This document shows positions 1 to 5,428 of a DNA stretch of 5,428 nt, one piece after another (positions within the stretch are counted from its first letter, which is position 1; the number at the start of each line of letters is the position of its first letter). This stretch comes from a bacterium. Its GTDB lineage: Bacteria > Atribacterota > JS1 > SB-45 > 34-128. The DNA is taken from the NCBI GenBank assembly GCA_018903015.1, contig JAHIPR010000267.1, positions 1 to 5,428 on the forward strand. The letters run 5' to 3'. The notes under the pieces were generated by a model. That model did not search any database. It was not told the origin of the DNA and was given only the letters and a program-made list of their open reading frames with translations. A program made the translations under genes and the position numbers.

Positions 1-311
1 AGGCCATTGGCTAAAATATCTCCAAAAGAAAATTCCCTTTCCGGAATAAAATACTGGTAAATTTCGTTAAATATTCCATAAGAAACAGATAAAATTAAGG
101 CCAAGGAATATTGTATGAATTTTAATGACAGTACCTTATCACATAAAGTTAACAGGCAAAGAAAAGTATGAATACCGTAAACAACGAAGTGCATTACTTT
201 GTCCTGGCCATAAAAATATTGTTCTACCCCAACTTCCGGCCGGGAAGAAAAAATAAAAACTACCACAGAATAAACAATCAACAGTATCCAAAAAAATATT
301 TTTCTTCCCAA
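1..311 (-). CDS. VanZ-like family membrane protein, C-terminus cut off by window edge
   Basis: The reading frame that follows the aminotransferase stop stays open to the left edge and gives 103 codons from a TTG at 309-311. Residues about 5-21 form a hydrophobic first membrane segment (FFWILLIVYSVVVFIF). Next comes a loop with the family's D-K-x-x-H motif (D37, K38, H41), two more hydrophobic stretches (about 41-57 and 66-80), and then the characteristic VanZ signature YGIFNEIYQYFIPER (78-92) with FGDILANG (96-103). VanZ-like proteins are usually 110-150 residues, so only the last segment should be missing. The TTG start is chosen because GGTGAT lies at optimal distance before it and there is no in-frame ATG before residue 40. 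Most such proteins in bacteria have unknown function. The family is named after a teicoplanin-resistance accessory protein, but nothing here suggests glycopeptide resistance. It is the last visible gene of the operon, 24 bases after the aminotransferase stop. Confidence 0.85.
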   Translation of the reverse strand, partial: MGRKIFFWILLIVYSVVVFIFSSRPEVGVEQYFYGQDKVMHFVVYGIHTFLCLLTLCDKVLSLKFIQYSLALILSVSYGIFNEIYQYFIPEREFSFGDILANG

Positions 312-314
312 ACC

Positions 315-320
315 ATCACC
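315..320 (-). promoter_or_regulatory. Ribosome binding site of the VanZ-like gene
   Basis: On the minus strand GGTGAT matches the 3' half of the extended Shine-Dalgarno consensus (AGGAGGTGAT). Aligned to that consensus, the GG pair sits seven bases before the TTG at 309-311. This is what decides the start; the alternative TTG at 321-323 has no purine-rich element before it. Confidence 0.5.
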
Positions 321-335
321 CAACTTTAAAAATAT

Positions 336-1487
336 CTATTCTTTAAACAATATTTCTTCAGTAGCTCCTATCCCTGAACCCAGTTTAAAATCGTAATTAA
401 ATTCGGATAAGGTTTTTTCGATGATACTCATTGCTGCAACCACCTCATTTTCGGTTATGTTGCCCATATGCCCCAGGCGGAAAAGCTTACCCGCTAACAC
501 TCCTTTGCCAGAAGAAACCAGAATGCCATTCTCATACAATTTTTCTCTAAAAGCTAAATCTTCAATTCCCGAAGGATATAGCACGGTTGATACAGTATTA
601 GCCCTTATTTCTTTTGAAGGAAGTAGTTTAAATCCTATTTTTTCTAATCCTGCATGGAAAGCCAGAGCAAATCTTCTATGTCGTCTAAATCTCTCTTCCA
701 AACCCTCTTCCAATATAATTTTAAGACCTTGATGAAGGGCATTGACCATGTTTATGGCATGAGTAGAAAAATATCCACTACCCGGTTCGCGCATAATAGG
801 CAGCCATCGATTAATGTCCATATAATAAGAAGAAATATTTCCTAATACATTTCTTCTCTCTAAAGCCTTTTTACTAAATACTAAATTAGCTAATCCCGGA
901 GGGACACCGATTGCTTTCTGGTTACCAGTAAAAAGAATGTCAATCCCCCAATCATCCATACGTTCTTCAATTCCTCCGGTAGCACAAACTGCGTCTACAA
1001 TAAATAAGGTTTCAGGGAATCTTTTTATAACCTCTGCTACCTCTTCTAAAGGAGCACAAACTCCAGTAGAAGTATCTACATGAGTCACTGTTATGGCAGA
1101 AAAACTTTTCTCTTTTAGTTTCTGGGCTATTTTTTCAACTTCCACAATCTTACCCCACTCGGAAGCTAAAACTTCAACCTCTATACCGTAACCCCGAGCT
1201 ATTTCTGCAAATCTATCCCCGAAGAAACCGTGAGATATTACTAATAAACGCTCACCTTTTTTTAGAGAGTTAACTATAGCGACCTCCATACCCAAAGTTC
1301 CAGTTCCGGGTATTATAAAAGGCTGACCTTTTTCAGTCATAACAACAGTCTTTAGATTCTTTAAAGTTTCTTTTAAGGTTTTCACCAATTCAGGGTCTAA
1401 ATGGGAAACTGTTTCTTTACTCAATGCATCCAAGATAGATTGATCAACGGGTGTGGGTCCGGGAATCATCATTAATTTCTTTTTCAT
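336..1487 (-). CDS. Class V PLP-dependent aminotransferase, serine/alanine-glyoxylate (PucG/SGAT) type
   Basis: A complete 383-residue protein of usual length for serine-pyruvate/alanine-glyoxylate aminotransferases, which are cytosolic fold-type I enzymes that move an amino group onto glyoxylate, pyruvate or a related 2-oxo acid. The N-terminal PGPTPV (9-14) is typical. GTGTLGME (61-68) is the cofactor phosphate loop and SHGFFGDRF (85-93) the next family motif. HVDTSTG (136-142) corresponds to the usual H-x-E-T-S-T-G. D165 in VDAV binds the pyridine nitrogen, and K191 in GNQKAIGVPPG is the Schiff-base lysine. R337 in FRLGHMG should hold the substrate carboxylate. The ATG start has AAAGGA ten bases upstream, inside the end of comB. 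Only two bases separate it from the comB stop, so translational coupling is likely. The substrate cannot be read from sequence. Serine, alanine and glyoxylate are the family norm. Sulfopyruvate/cysteate is possible given ComB next door, but that is inference. Confidence 0.93.
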   Translation of the reverse strand: MKKKLMMIPGPTPVDQSILDALSKETVSHLDPELVKTLKETLKNLKTVVMTEKGQPFIIPGTGTLGMEVAIVNSLKKGERLLVISHGFFGDRFAEIARGYGIEVEVLASEWGKIVEVEKIAQKLKEKSFSAITVTHVDTSTGVCAPLEEVAEVIKRFPETLFIVDAVCATGGIEERMDDWGIDILFTGNQKAIGVPPGLANLVFSKKALERRNVLGNISSYYMDINRWLPIMREPGSGYFSTHAINMVNALHQGLKIILEEGLEERFRRHRRFALAFHAGLEKIGFKLLPSKEIRANTVSTVLYPSGIEDLAFREKLYENGILVSSGKGVLAGKLFRLGHMGNITENEVVAAMSIIEKTLSEFNYDFKLGSGIGATEEILFKE

Positions 1488-1489
1488 AG

Positions 1490-2239
1490 CTAATCTTTCC
1501 TTTCTTTATTAAGCTTTTTAATGGATATTATCCCATCTCTAAAAATGGGAACAATAGGAAAAAAATCCAATTGGGAACAGAATTTTAAATCTTTACCCAA
1601 GCCGATACTCTCCAAATATCGACCATGTTGAGATTTTCGTAATATCTCCAAAATATTGTTACCAAACTTTCCATAGAGTAGTTGAGCTGTTAAATTAGCA
1701 TCTACTTCCTGATGGCCACCAGGAAAAACATCCCTTAAAGAATTAATTATCATACCGGCACAAGCAGCATCTTCTAAAGAAAATTGGCCCTCCTTTCCCG
1801 CGCAGATTATTAAAATATCTCCCTGGTAATTAGTGCAATAATTACAGACTGCTTGTAAATTCAAAAAACTTCCAATAATTATCCTGCGGGCATCTTTAAC
1901 CATTTCTAATGTTTTTACTCCATTGGTGGTTGAAAAGATAATTGTTTTATCTTTCACTACTTCTCTCTTATATTCCCTTGGTGAATTACCTAAATCGAAA
2001 CTCTCTATCTTTTTTCCTTCTCTTTCTCCTCCTAATAATACCCTTTCTTTTTCAAATTGCTGAGCTTCTTCTTTAGCCTGTTCCGGAGATAAAATGGGAA
2101 TAAAACCATTACATCCGTTAGCCAAAGCAGTTACTATCGTGCTGGAAGCTCTTAAAACATCAATGACTACTACCAATTTACCAGCTAATTCTTTATTTTT
2201 TATCTCTTCCGGAATAAATAAAGTTTCTAAATTATTCAT
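1490..2239 (-). CDS. comB: 2-phosphosulfolactate phosphatase family protein (ComB)
   Basis: A complete 249-residue protein, close to the family's usual 220-250. ComB is a Mg-dependent acid phosphatase that converts 2-phosphosulfolactate to 3-sulfolactate, the second step of coenzyme M synthesis in methanogens; homologues are also found in bacteria. Conserved blocks appear in order: VVVIDVLRASSTIV (23-36, with D27 and R30), LLGGEREG (68-75), FDLGNSP (81-87), IFSTTNGVKTL (101-111), GSFLN (123-127), IICAGKEG (144-151) followed by SLEDA (154-158), SQHGRYL (203-209) with H205, and the C-terminal D217, C221 and VP (230-231). None of these acidic or polar positions is missing. The ATG lies 23 bases after the apgM stop with only a weak purine-rich stretch (AGAGAGAAGA) as ribosome site, and the gene ends two bases before the aminotransferase. 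No ComA (phosphosulfolactate synthase) gene is in view, so the true substrate is uncertain and could be another phospho-hydroxy acid. Confidence 0.92.
   Translation of the reverse strand: MNNLETLFIPEEIKNKELAGKLVVVIDVLRASSTIVTALANGCNGFIPILSPEQAKEEAQQFEKERVLLGGEREGKKIESFDLGNSPREYKREVVKDKTIIFSTTNGVKTLEMVKDARRIIIGSFLNLQAVCNYCTNYQGDILIICAGKEGQFSLEDAACAGMIINSLRDVFPGGHQEVDANLTAQLLYGKFGNNILEILRKSQHGRYLESIGLGKDLKFCSQLDFFPIVPIFRDGIISIKKLNKERKD
1498..1503 (-). promoter_or_regulatory. Ribosome binding site of the aminotransferase, inside the end of comB
   Basis: On the minus strand AAAGGA lies ten bases before the aminotransferase ATG and is built into the last codons of comB (Lys-Glu-Arg-Lys-Asp-stop). 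Ribosomes ending comB would stop right on the next start, which suggests coupled translation. Confidence 0.5.
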
Positions 2240-2262
2240 TTGTTCTTTAATCTTCTCTCTGA

Positions 2263-3471
2263 TTAAGCCCCAAATTTCTGCAATTTTAAGGCATTGGCCA
2301 TCATTAAAGGAAGAACATCTACTGCCGAAAATCTTCCCAGTCCTCCCTTAACACATTCTTTTTCATTAAATTGTTCCGCTTCATCTACCCTGATATATTT
2401 AGAAAATAACATAAATGGATTAGGGTGCCAACTATGTCCTTTCATTAAAGCAGGTGTAGAATGGTCACCGGTAACCACCAGGACATCCGATTTTAAGGCC
2501 AGCACCTCAGGAATATATTTATCTACCTCTTCAATTACTTTAACCTTTTGCTCAAAATTTCCGTCTTCTCCATAACTATCAGTCTTTTTTATATGAAGAT
2601 AAAAGAAATCATATCTACTAAAATTATCTTGCAGGGTTTTAAATTCGTCGCTCAACGATTCTCCTGTTTCCAATATATCCATACCCACCAATTTAGCTAA
2701 TCCTTTATACATGGGGTAGGTTGCTATAGCTGCCGGGGTCAATTTAAATAACTCCTTCATTGTTGGCAGCCCGGGGTATTTGGCAAATCCCCTTAACAAT
2801 ACTGTATTGGCAGGATGATGTGCTTTTAGTACTTCGGTTGCTTGTTTTATAAATTCATTGACTGTTTCTACAGATTTTTTTGCTTTGGAATCCAAAGGTT
2901 CGGCAAATTTTATCTTTTCTCCCACTTTTTGGGGGTCGGCATCAGAAAGAGCGTCCTCTAATCCATCTCCTCTAAATATTACCACAAGACGATGTTCTTT
3001 GCCCGGTTTAATTATTGTTTTAACCTCTCCTATCTGATTAATTTTATCTTGCATAAGCTTGCATAGTTTTTCATTTAATTCTGTAGCTATTCTTCCAGCC
3101 CGACGGTCAGTTATTATTCCTTCTTTATCTAAAGTAGCGAAATTTCCCCGACAGGCTAAATCACGAGAGGTAAGCTCCACCCCTATGCCCAAGGCTTCTA
3201 AAACTCCTCTCCCAATTTGATACTTAATCGGGTCATAACCAAACAGAGAAAGATGGGCAGGGCCGCTCCCTGGTGTAATGCCGCAAGAAATTGGATCGGT
3301 TAACCCACAGACAGATTTAGAAGCTAATTTATCCAGATTAGGAATAAAAGCTCTTTCTAATACTGTTTTATTATTCTCTGAAGGTAAATCACCAATCCCA
3401 TCAGCAACTAAAAGAACAATCTTTGATTTGGTCTTAATGGCTAATGATTTCATAATCTCTTCATTTATCAT
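2263..3471 (-). CDS. apgM: Cofactor-independent phosphoglycerate mutase, archaeal type (ApgM)
   Basis: A complete 402-residue cytosolic enzyme of the alkaline phosphatase superfamily that interconverts 3- and 2-phosphoglycerate in glycolysis and gluconeogenesis without 2,3-bisphosphoglycerate. VADGIGD (22-28) carries the first metal-binding Asp (D24). TPGSGPAHLSLFGYDP (66-81) holds the catalytic Ser69. Next come YQIGRG (84-89), DRRAGRI (122-128), and the central segments RGFAKYPGLP (227-236) and ATYPMYKGLAKLVGM (250-264). HIKKTD (293-298) gives another metal Asp (D298), and TGDHSTP (334-340) with H346 in GHSWHPNP completes the C-terminal metal site. One oddity is that the D-x-x-G-H-D-G motif I expect reads DSYGEDG here, with Glu302 in place of the His. 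The PGSGPAHL form separates it from the related bacterial family proposed as homoserine kinase, which as I recall has PPGSDVANL. The ATG start is backed by AAGGAG eight bases upstream. Homologues are often mislabelled phosphonopyruvate decarboxylase. Confidence 0.92.
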   Translation of the reverse strand: MINEEIMKSLAIKTKSKIVLLVADGIGDLPSENNKTVLERAFIPNLDKLASKSVCGLTDPISCGITPGSGPAHLSLFGYDPIKYQIGRGVLEALGIGVELTSRDLACRGNFATLDKEGIITDRRAGRIATELNEKLCKLMQDKINQIGEVKTIIKPGKEHRLVVIFRGDGLEDALSDADPQKVGEKIKFAEPLDSKAKKSVETVNEFIKQATEVLKAHHPANTVLLRGFAKYPGLPTMKELFKLTPAAIATYPMYKGLAKLVGMDILETGESLSDEFKTLQDNFSRYDFFYLHIKKTDSYGEDGNFEQKVKVIEEVDKYIPEVLALKSDVLVVTGDHSTPALMKGHSWHPNPFMLFSKYIRVDEAEQFNEKECVKGGLGRFSAVDVLPLMMANALKLQKFGA

Positions 3472-3479
3472 AGTATTTT

Positions 3480-3485
3480 CTCCTT
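3480..3485 (-). promoter_or_regulatory. Ribosome binding site of apgM
   Basis: On the minus strand AAGGAG stands eight bases before the ATG at 3471, in the 33-base gap after recD2. It is the strongest Shine-Dalgarno match in the window and favours this start over the internal Met at residue 7. The gap holds no hairpin with a T-run and no recognisable -35/-10 pair. Confidence 0.7.
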
Positions 3486-3504
3486 GTCTTACTTTTTATT
3501 GTTT

Positions 3505-5428
3505 CTACTCATTTTTTAATCTTTCTTTCAGTGAAGTGTTCCTATGAAAGGTTTTATTATTTTTAATGGCAATCCATAAAGCCTTTTTGCTCCCGACCAA
3601 TATCACCATTTCTTTTGCCCGAGTAATTCCAGTATATAATAAATTTCTTTGAAGGAGTAAATAATGTTGAGTCATTACCGGGATAATAACTATTCGATAT
3701 TCACTGCCCTGACTTTTATGAACTGTAATAGCATAGGCTAATACCAGCTCATTTAATTCAGAAAAATCATAGCAAACTTTTTTACCGTAAAAATTTACCT
3801 CTAAGATATGTTCCTCAGTGTCTATATTTTTAATCCTCCCCATATCTCCATTAAAGACCTCTTTATCATAATTATTTTTAATTTGCATAACCTTATCATT
3901 TACCCTAAAAGAGTGATTTCCATATTTAATCTGTTTCCCTTTAGAATTTAATGCCTCTCGCAAGCAGTGATTTAAATTATCTGCACCCACTTCTCCTTTA
4001 TACATAGGAGAAAGGACCTGGATGTCATCTACCGGGTCTATTTTATATTTTGAGGGGAGGCGGACAGTGCATAAGTTAATTATTTCTTGAGCAGCAACCT
4101 GGGGGTCTTCTTCTTCCATAAAATAAAAATCCCTTTCTCTCTCTCCTTTAAGCACAGGGTATTTCCCCTCATTAACTCGATGGGCATTTACAATGATTAA
4201 GCTCCTTTGGTCCTGTCTAAATATCCTGGTTAATCTCACCACCGGAATAGTTTCAGAATCGATAATATCTTTTAAGATATTTCCCGGACCAACAGAAGGC
4301 AGCTGATCCACATCACCAATTAAAATTAAAGTGGTTCCGGGAGAAACTGCTTTTAAAAGACTGTTCATTAATAGAATATCTATCATGGAAACCTCGTCCA
4401 AAATTATTACATCAGTTTTAATGGGGTTTTCAGAATTTTTGGTAAAATTTCCGCTCTTGGGACTATACTCTAACAACCTATGAATAGTTTTAGCCTTTCT
4501 GCCGGTAGTCTCACTTATCTTTTTCGCCGCTCTGCCCGTAGGTGCTGCTAAGACTATTTTTAACTTTAGTTCCTCGAAAAGTTCAATTAAGCCCAAGGTA
4601 GTAGTGGTTTTACCCGTTCCGGGACCACCGGTTAATACTAATACCCGGTTCAGAAGGACTTTATTAATGGCATCTTTTTGCTCTTCAGCAAAAGAAAAAC
4701 GATACTCTTTTTCCAAATATTTTATTTTCTTTTGCACATTTATATTGATCAACTGCTGAGGAAACTTCAATAATTCAATTAATTTTTTACTTACCCCTAA
4801 TTCAGCAAAATAATAAAGAGGTAACCAGACTCTATCTTCTTCTACTATAACCTCCCGGTTATTTCTTAAAACATTTAAAGCTTTTTCAAATAATGATTCT
4901 TCAACCTCTAATAATTCACTTCCCCCCTTAATTATCTCATCGTTGAGAGCATAACAATGCCCCTGGTTGGCCAATTCGTTTAAAATATATTTAATCCCTG
5001 CTTTTATTCGGGCCGGAGAGGTAGCCTCTATGCCCATATTTTGCGCAATCCTATCCGCAATTTTAAACCCGATCCCAGAAACATCATCTACCAATCTGTA
5101 GGGATTTTCCCTTAATTTTTCGATAGCTTTATTCCCATATGTTTTATAAATCTTAACTGCGTATCCGGTAGTAATCTGATAAGATTGTAAAAATATCATC
5201 ACTCTTTTAATTTCTTTATGTTCTTCCCAGGATTTACTGATCATCTCCACTCTTTTTTCAGCAATACCCTCCACTTCAGTTAACCTCTGGAGGTCGTTCT
5301 CCAGAACTTCCAAAGTTTTATTGCCAAACTGTTTTACTATCCTATCTGCAGTTACCGTTCCGACTCCTTTAATTAATCCGGAACTTAAATATCTTTTTAC
5401 ACCAAGCAAAGAAGTAGGTAAAATTAAT
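3505..5428 (-). CDS. recD2: RecD2-type ATP-dependent DNA helicase, N-terminus beyond window edge
   Basis: A superfamily 1B 5'-3' DNA helicase of the RecD2/RecD-like family, which works in DNA repair without RecBC. The frame is open to the right edge (640 codons). Upstream of the TTG at 5407-5409 it still encodes LILPTS, which joins LLGVKRYLSSGLIKG in the usual RecD2 pattern, so that TTG is not the start. Full-length relatives have about 710-800 residues, so roughly 80-150 residues (an OB-like domain) are missing. Counting that TTG codon as 1, helix-hairpin-helix repeats lie at about 11-29, 43-57 and 106-121. Walker A is GGPGTGKTT (261-269, K267), motif Ia APTGRAAKK (289-297), Walker B IILDEVSM (335-342), motif III GDVDQLPSVGPG (365-376), motif IV RLTRIFRQ (392-399), motif V ITVHKSQGSE (561-570), and motif VI YTGITRA (592-598). 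All core ATPase residues are intact. It is the first visible gene of the operon. Confidence 0.95.
   Translation of the reverse strand, partial: LILPTSLLGVKRYLSSGLIKGVGTVTADRIVKQFGNKTLEVLENDLQRLTEVEGIAEKRVEMISKSWEEHKEIKRVMIFLQSYQITTGYAVKIYKTYGNKAIEKLRENPYRLVDDVSGIGFKIADRIAQNMGIEATSPARIKAGIKYILNELANQGHCYALNDEIIKGGSELLEVEESLFEKALNVLRNNREVIVEEDRVWLPLYYFAELGVSKKLIELLKFPQQLININVQKKIKYLEKEYRFSFAEEQKDAINKVLLNRVLVLTGGPGTGKTTTTLGLIELFEELKLKIVLAAPTGRAAKKISETTGRKAKTIHRLLEYSPKSGNFTKNSENPIKTDVIILDEVSMIDILLMNSLLKAVSPGTTLILIGDVDQLPSVGPGNILKDIIDSETIPVVRLTRIFRQDQRSLIIVNAHRVNEGKYPVLKGERERDFYFMEEEDPQVAAQEIINLCTVRLPSKYKIDPVDDIQVLSPMYKGEVGADNLNHCLREALNSKGKQIKYGNHSFRVNDKVMQIKNNYDKEVFNGDMGRIKNIDTEEHILEVNFYGKKVCYDFSELNELVLAYAITVHKSQGSEYRIVIIPVMTQHYLLLQRNLLYTGITRAKEMVILVGSKKALWIAIKNNKTFHRNTSLKERLKNE

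Larger units (their letters stand above)
1..5428 (-). other. Probable five-gene operon recD2-apgM-comB-aminotransferase-vanZ-like
   Basis: All five genes run the same way with gaps of 33, 23, 2 and 24 bases. I found no stem-loop followed by a T-run on the transcribed strand in any gap and no clear promoter, so a single transcript entering from the right edge and leaving at the left is the simplest reading. A promoter inside the end of recD2 that drives only the metabolic genes cannot be excluded by eye. Confidence 0.75.

Noticed and set aside
1..311. Glycopeptide resistance locus suggested by the VanZ-like protein
   Set aside because: No vanHAX, vanY or VanRS-type genes are present, and VanZ-like proteins are widespread in bacteria without resistance.
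279..317. Short ATG frame on the minus strand at the start of the VanZ-like gene
   Set aside because: From the ATG at 315-317 it reads only 12 codons to a stop, in a different frame from the VanZ signature.
421..845. Plus-strand open frames at 421-732 and 654-845
   Set aside because: They lie wholly opposite the well-supported aminotransferase, show no recognisable motif and have no Shine-Dalgarno site; they are antisense shadows.
336..1487. 2-aminoethylphosphonate-pyruvate aminotransferase (PhnW)
   Set aside because: It belongs to the same superfamily, but QKAIGVPPG, the FRLGHMG motif and the C-terminal layout fit the serine/alanine-glyoxylate group better, and no phosphonate gene is nearby.
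1490..2239. A methanogen coenzyme M operon
   Set aside because: No ComA, ComC or ComDE is present, and the adjacent RecD2 and VanZ-like genes point to a bacterium.
2094..2575. Plus-strand open frames at 2094-2351 and 2294-2575
   Set aside because: They run antisense to comB and apgM, their residues look like reverse translations of Lys/Glu-rich protein, and no family is recognisable.
2263..3471. Phosphonopyruvate decarboxylase or homoserine kinase as the function of the ApgM gene
   Set aside because: The first is a historical mislabel of this family. The second belongs to a related bacterial group with a PPGSDVANL-type motif, whereas this protein has TPGSGPAHL.
3278..3547. Plus-strand open frame of 89 codons with a hydrophobic end
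   Set aside because: It is antisense to the start of apgM and the end of recD2. The phenylalanine-rich tail comes from the A-rich gap and Lys/Glu codons on the other strand, not from a real membrane segment.
4264..4281. Inverted repeat AATATCTT-TT-AAGATATT
   Set aside because: The two-base centre is too short for a stable loop, there is no T-run after it, and it lies inside recD2 coding for Asn-Ile-Leu-Lys-Asp-Ile next to motif III. It is likely chance in AT-rich sequence.

Overview
The window is a stretch of AT-rich, bacterial-looking genome with five genes, all on the minus strand and read from right to left. It looks like a low-GC anaerobic bacterium, such as a clostridial Firmicute or an Atribacterota-type lineage. 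That guess rests on base composition, the bacterial RecD2 helicase, and the mix with archaeal-type enzymes (ApgM and ComB). The sequence alone does not settle the phylum.

Layout in order of transcription: (1) 5428-3505, a RecD2-type ATP-dependent DNA helicase whose N-terminus lies beyond the right edge; (2) 3471-2263, an archaeal-type cofactor-independent phosphoglycerate mutase (ApgM); (3) 2239-1490, a 2-phosphosulfolactate phosphatase-family protein (ComB); (4) 1487-336, a class V PLP aminotransferase of the serine/alanine-glyoxylate type; (5) 311 to beyond the left edge, a VanZ-like membrane protein that starts at TTG. The gaps are 33, 23, 2 and 24 bases. No terminator or promoter is visible in any of them, so one polycistronic transcript is likely. 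No interval longer than 300 bases is without a gene, and I saw no RNA gene, mobile element or CRISPR array.

The three middle genes form a small metabolic cassette around three-carbon acids. ApgM interconverts 3- and 2-phosphoglycerate. ComB-family enzymes dephosphorylate phosphosulfolactate, which is made from PEP and sulfite. The aminotransferase could act on a 2-oxo acid such as hydroxypyruvate, glyoxylate, pyruvate or possibly sulfopyruvate. A sulfolactate/cysteate route or a serine-glycerate route would each fit part of the set, but no ComA, sulfolactate dehydrogenase or glycerate kinase lies in the window to decide between them. The flanking RecD2 (DNA repair) and VanZ-like protein have no obvious link to this chemistry.

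The points most worth checking are the cassette itself and a Glu at the position where I expect a metal-binding His in ApgM. The window is otherwise fairly ordinary, and I found no strong sign of a wholly new system.
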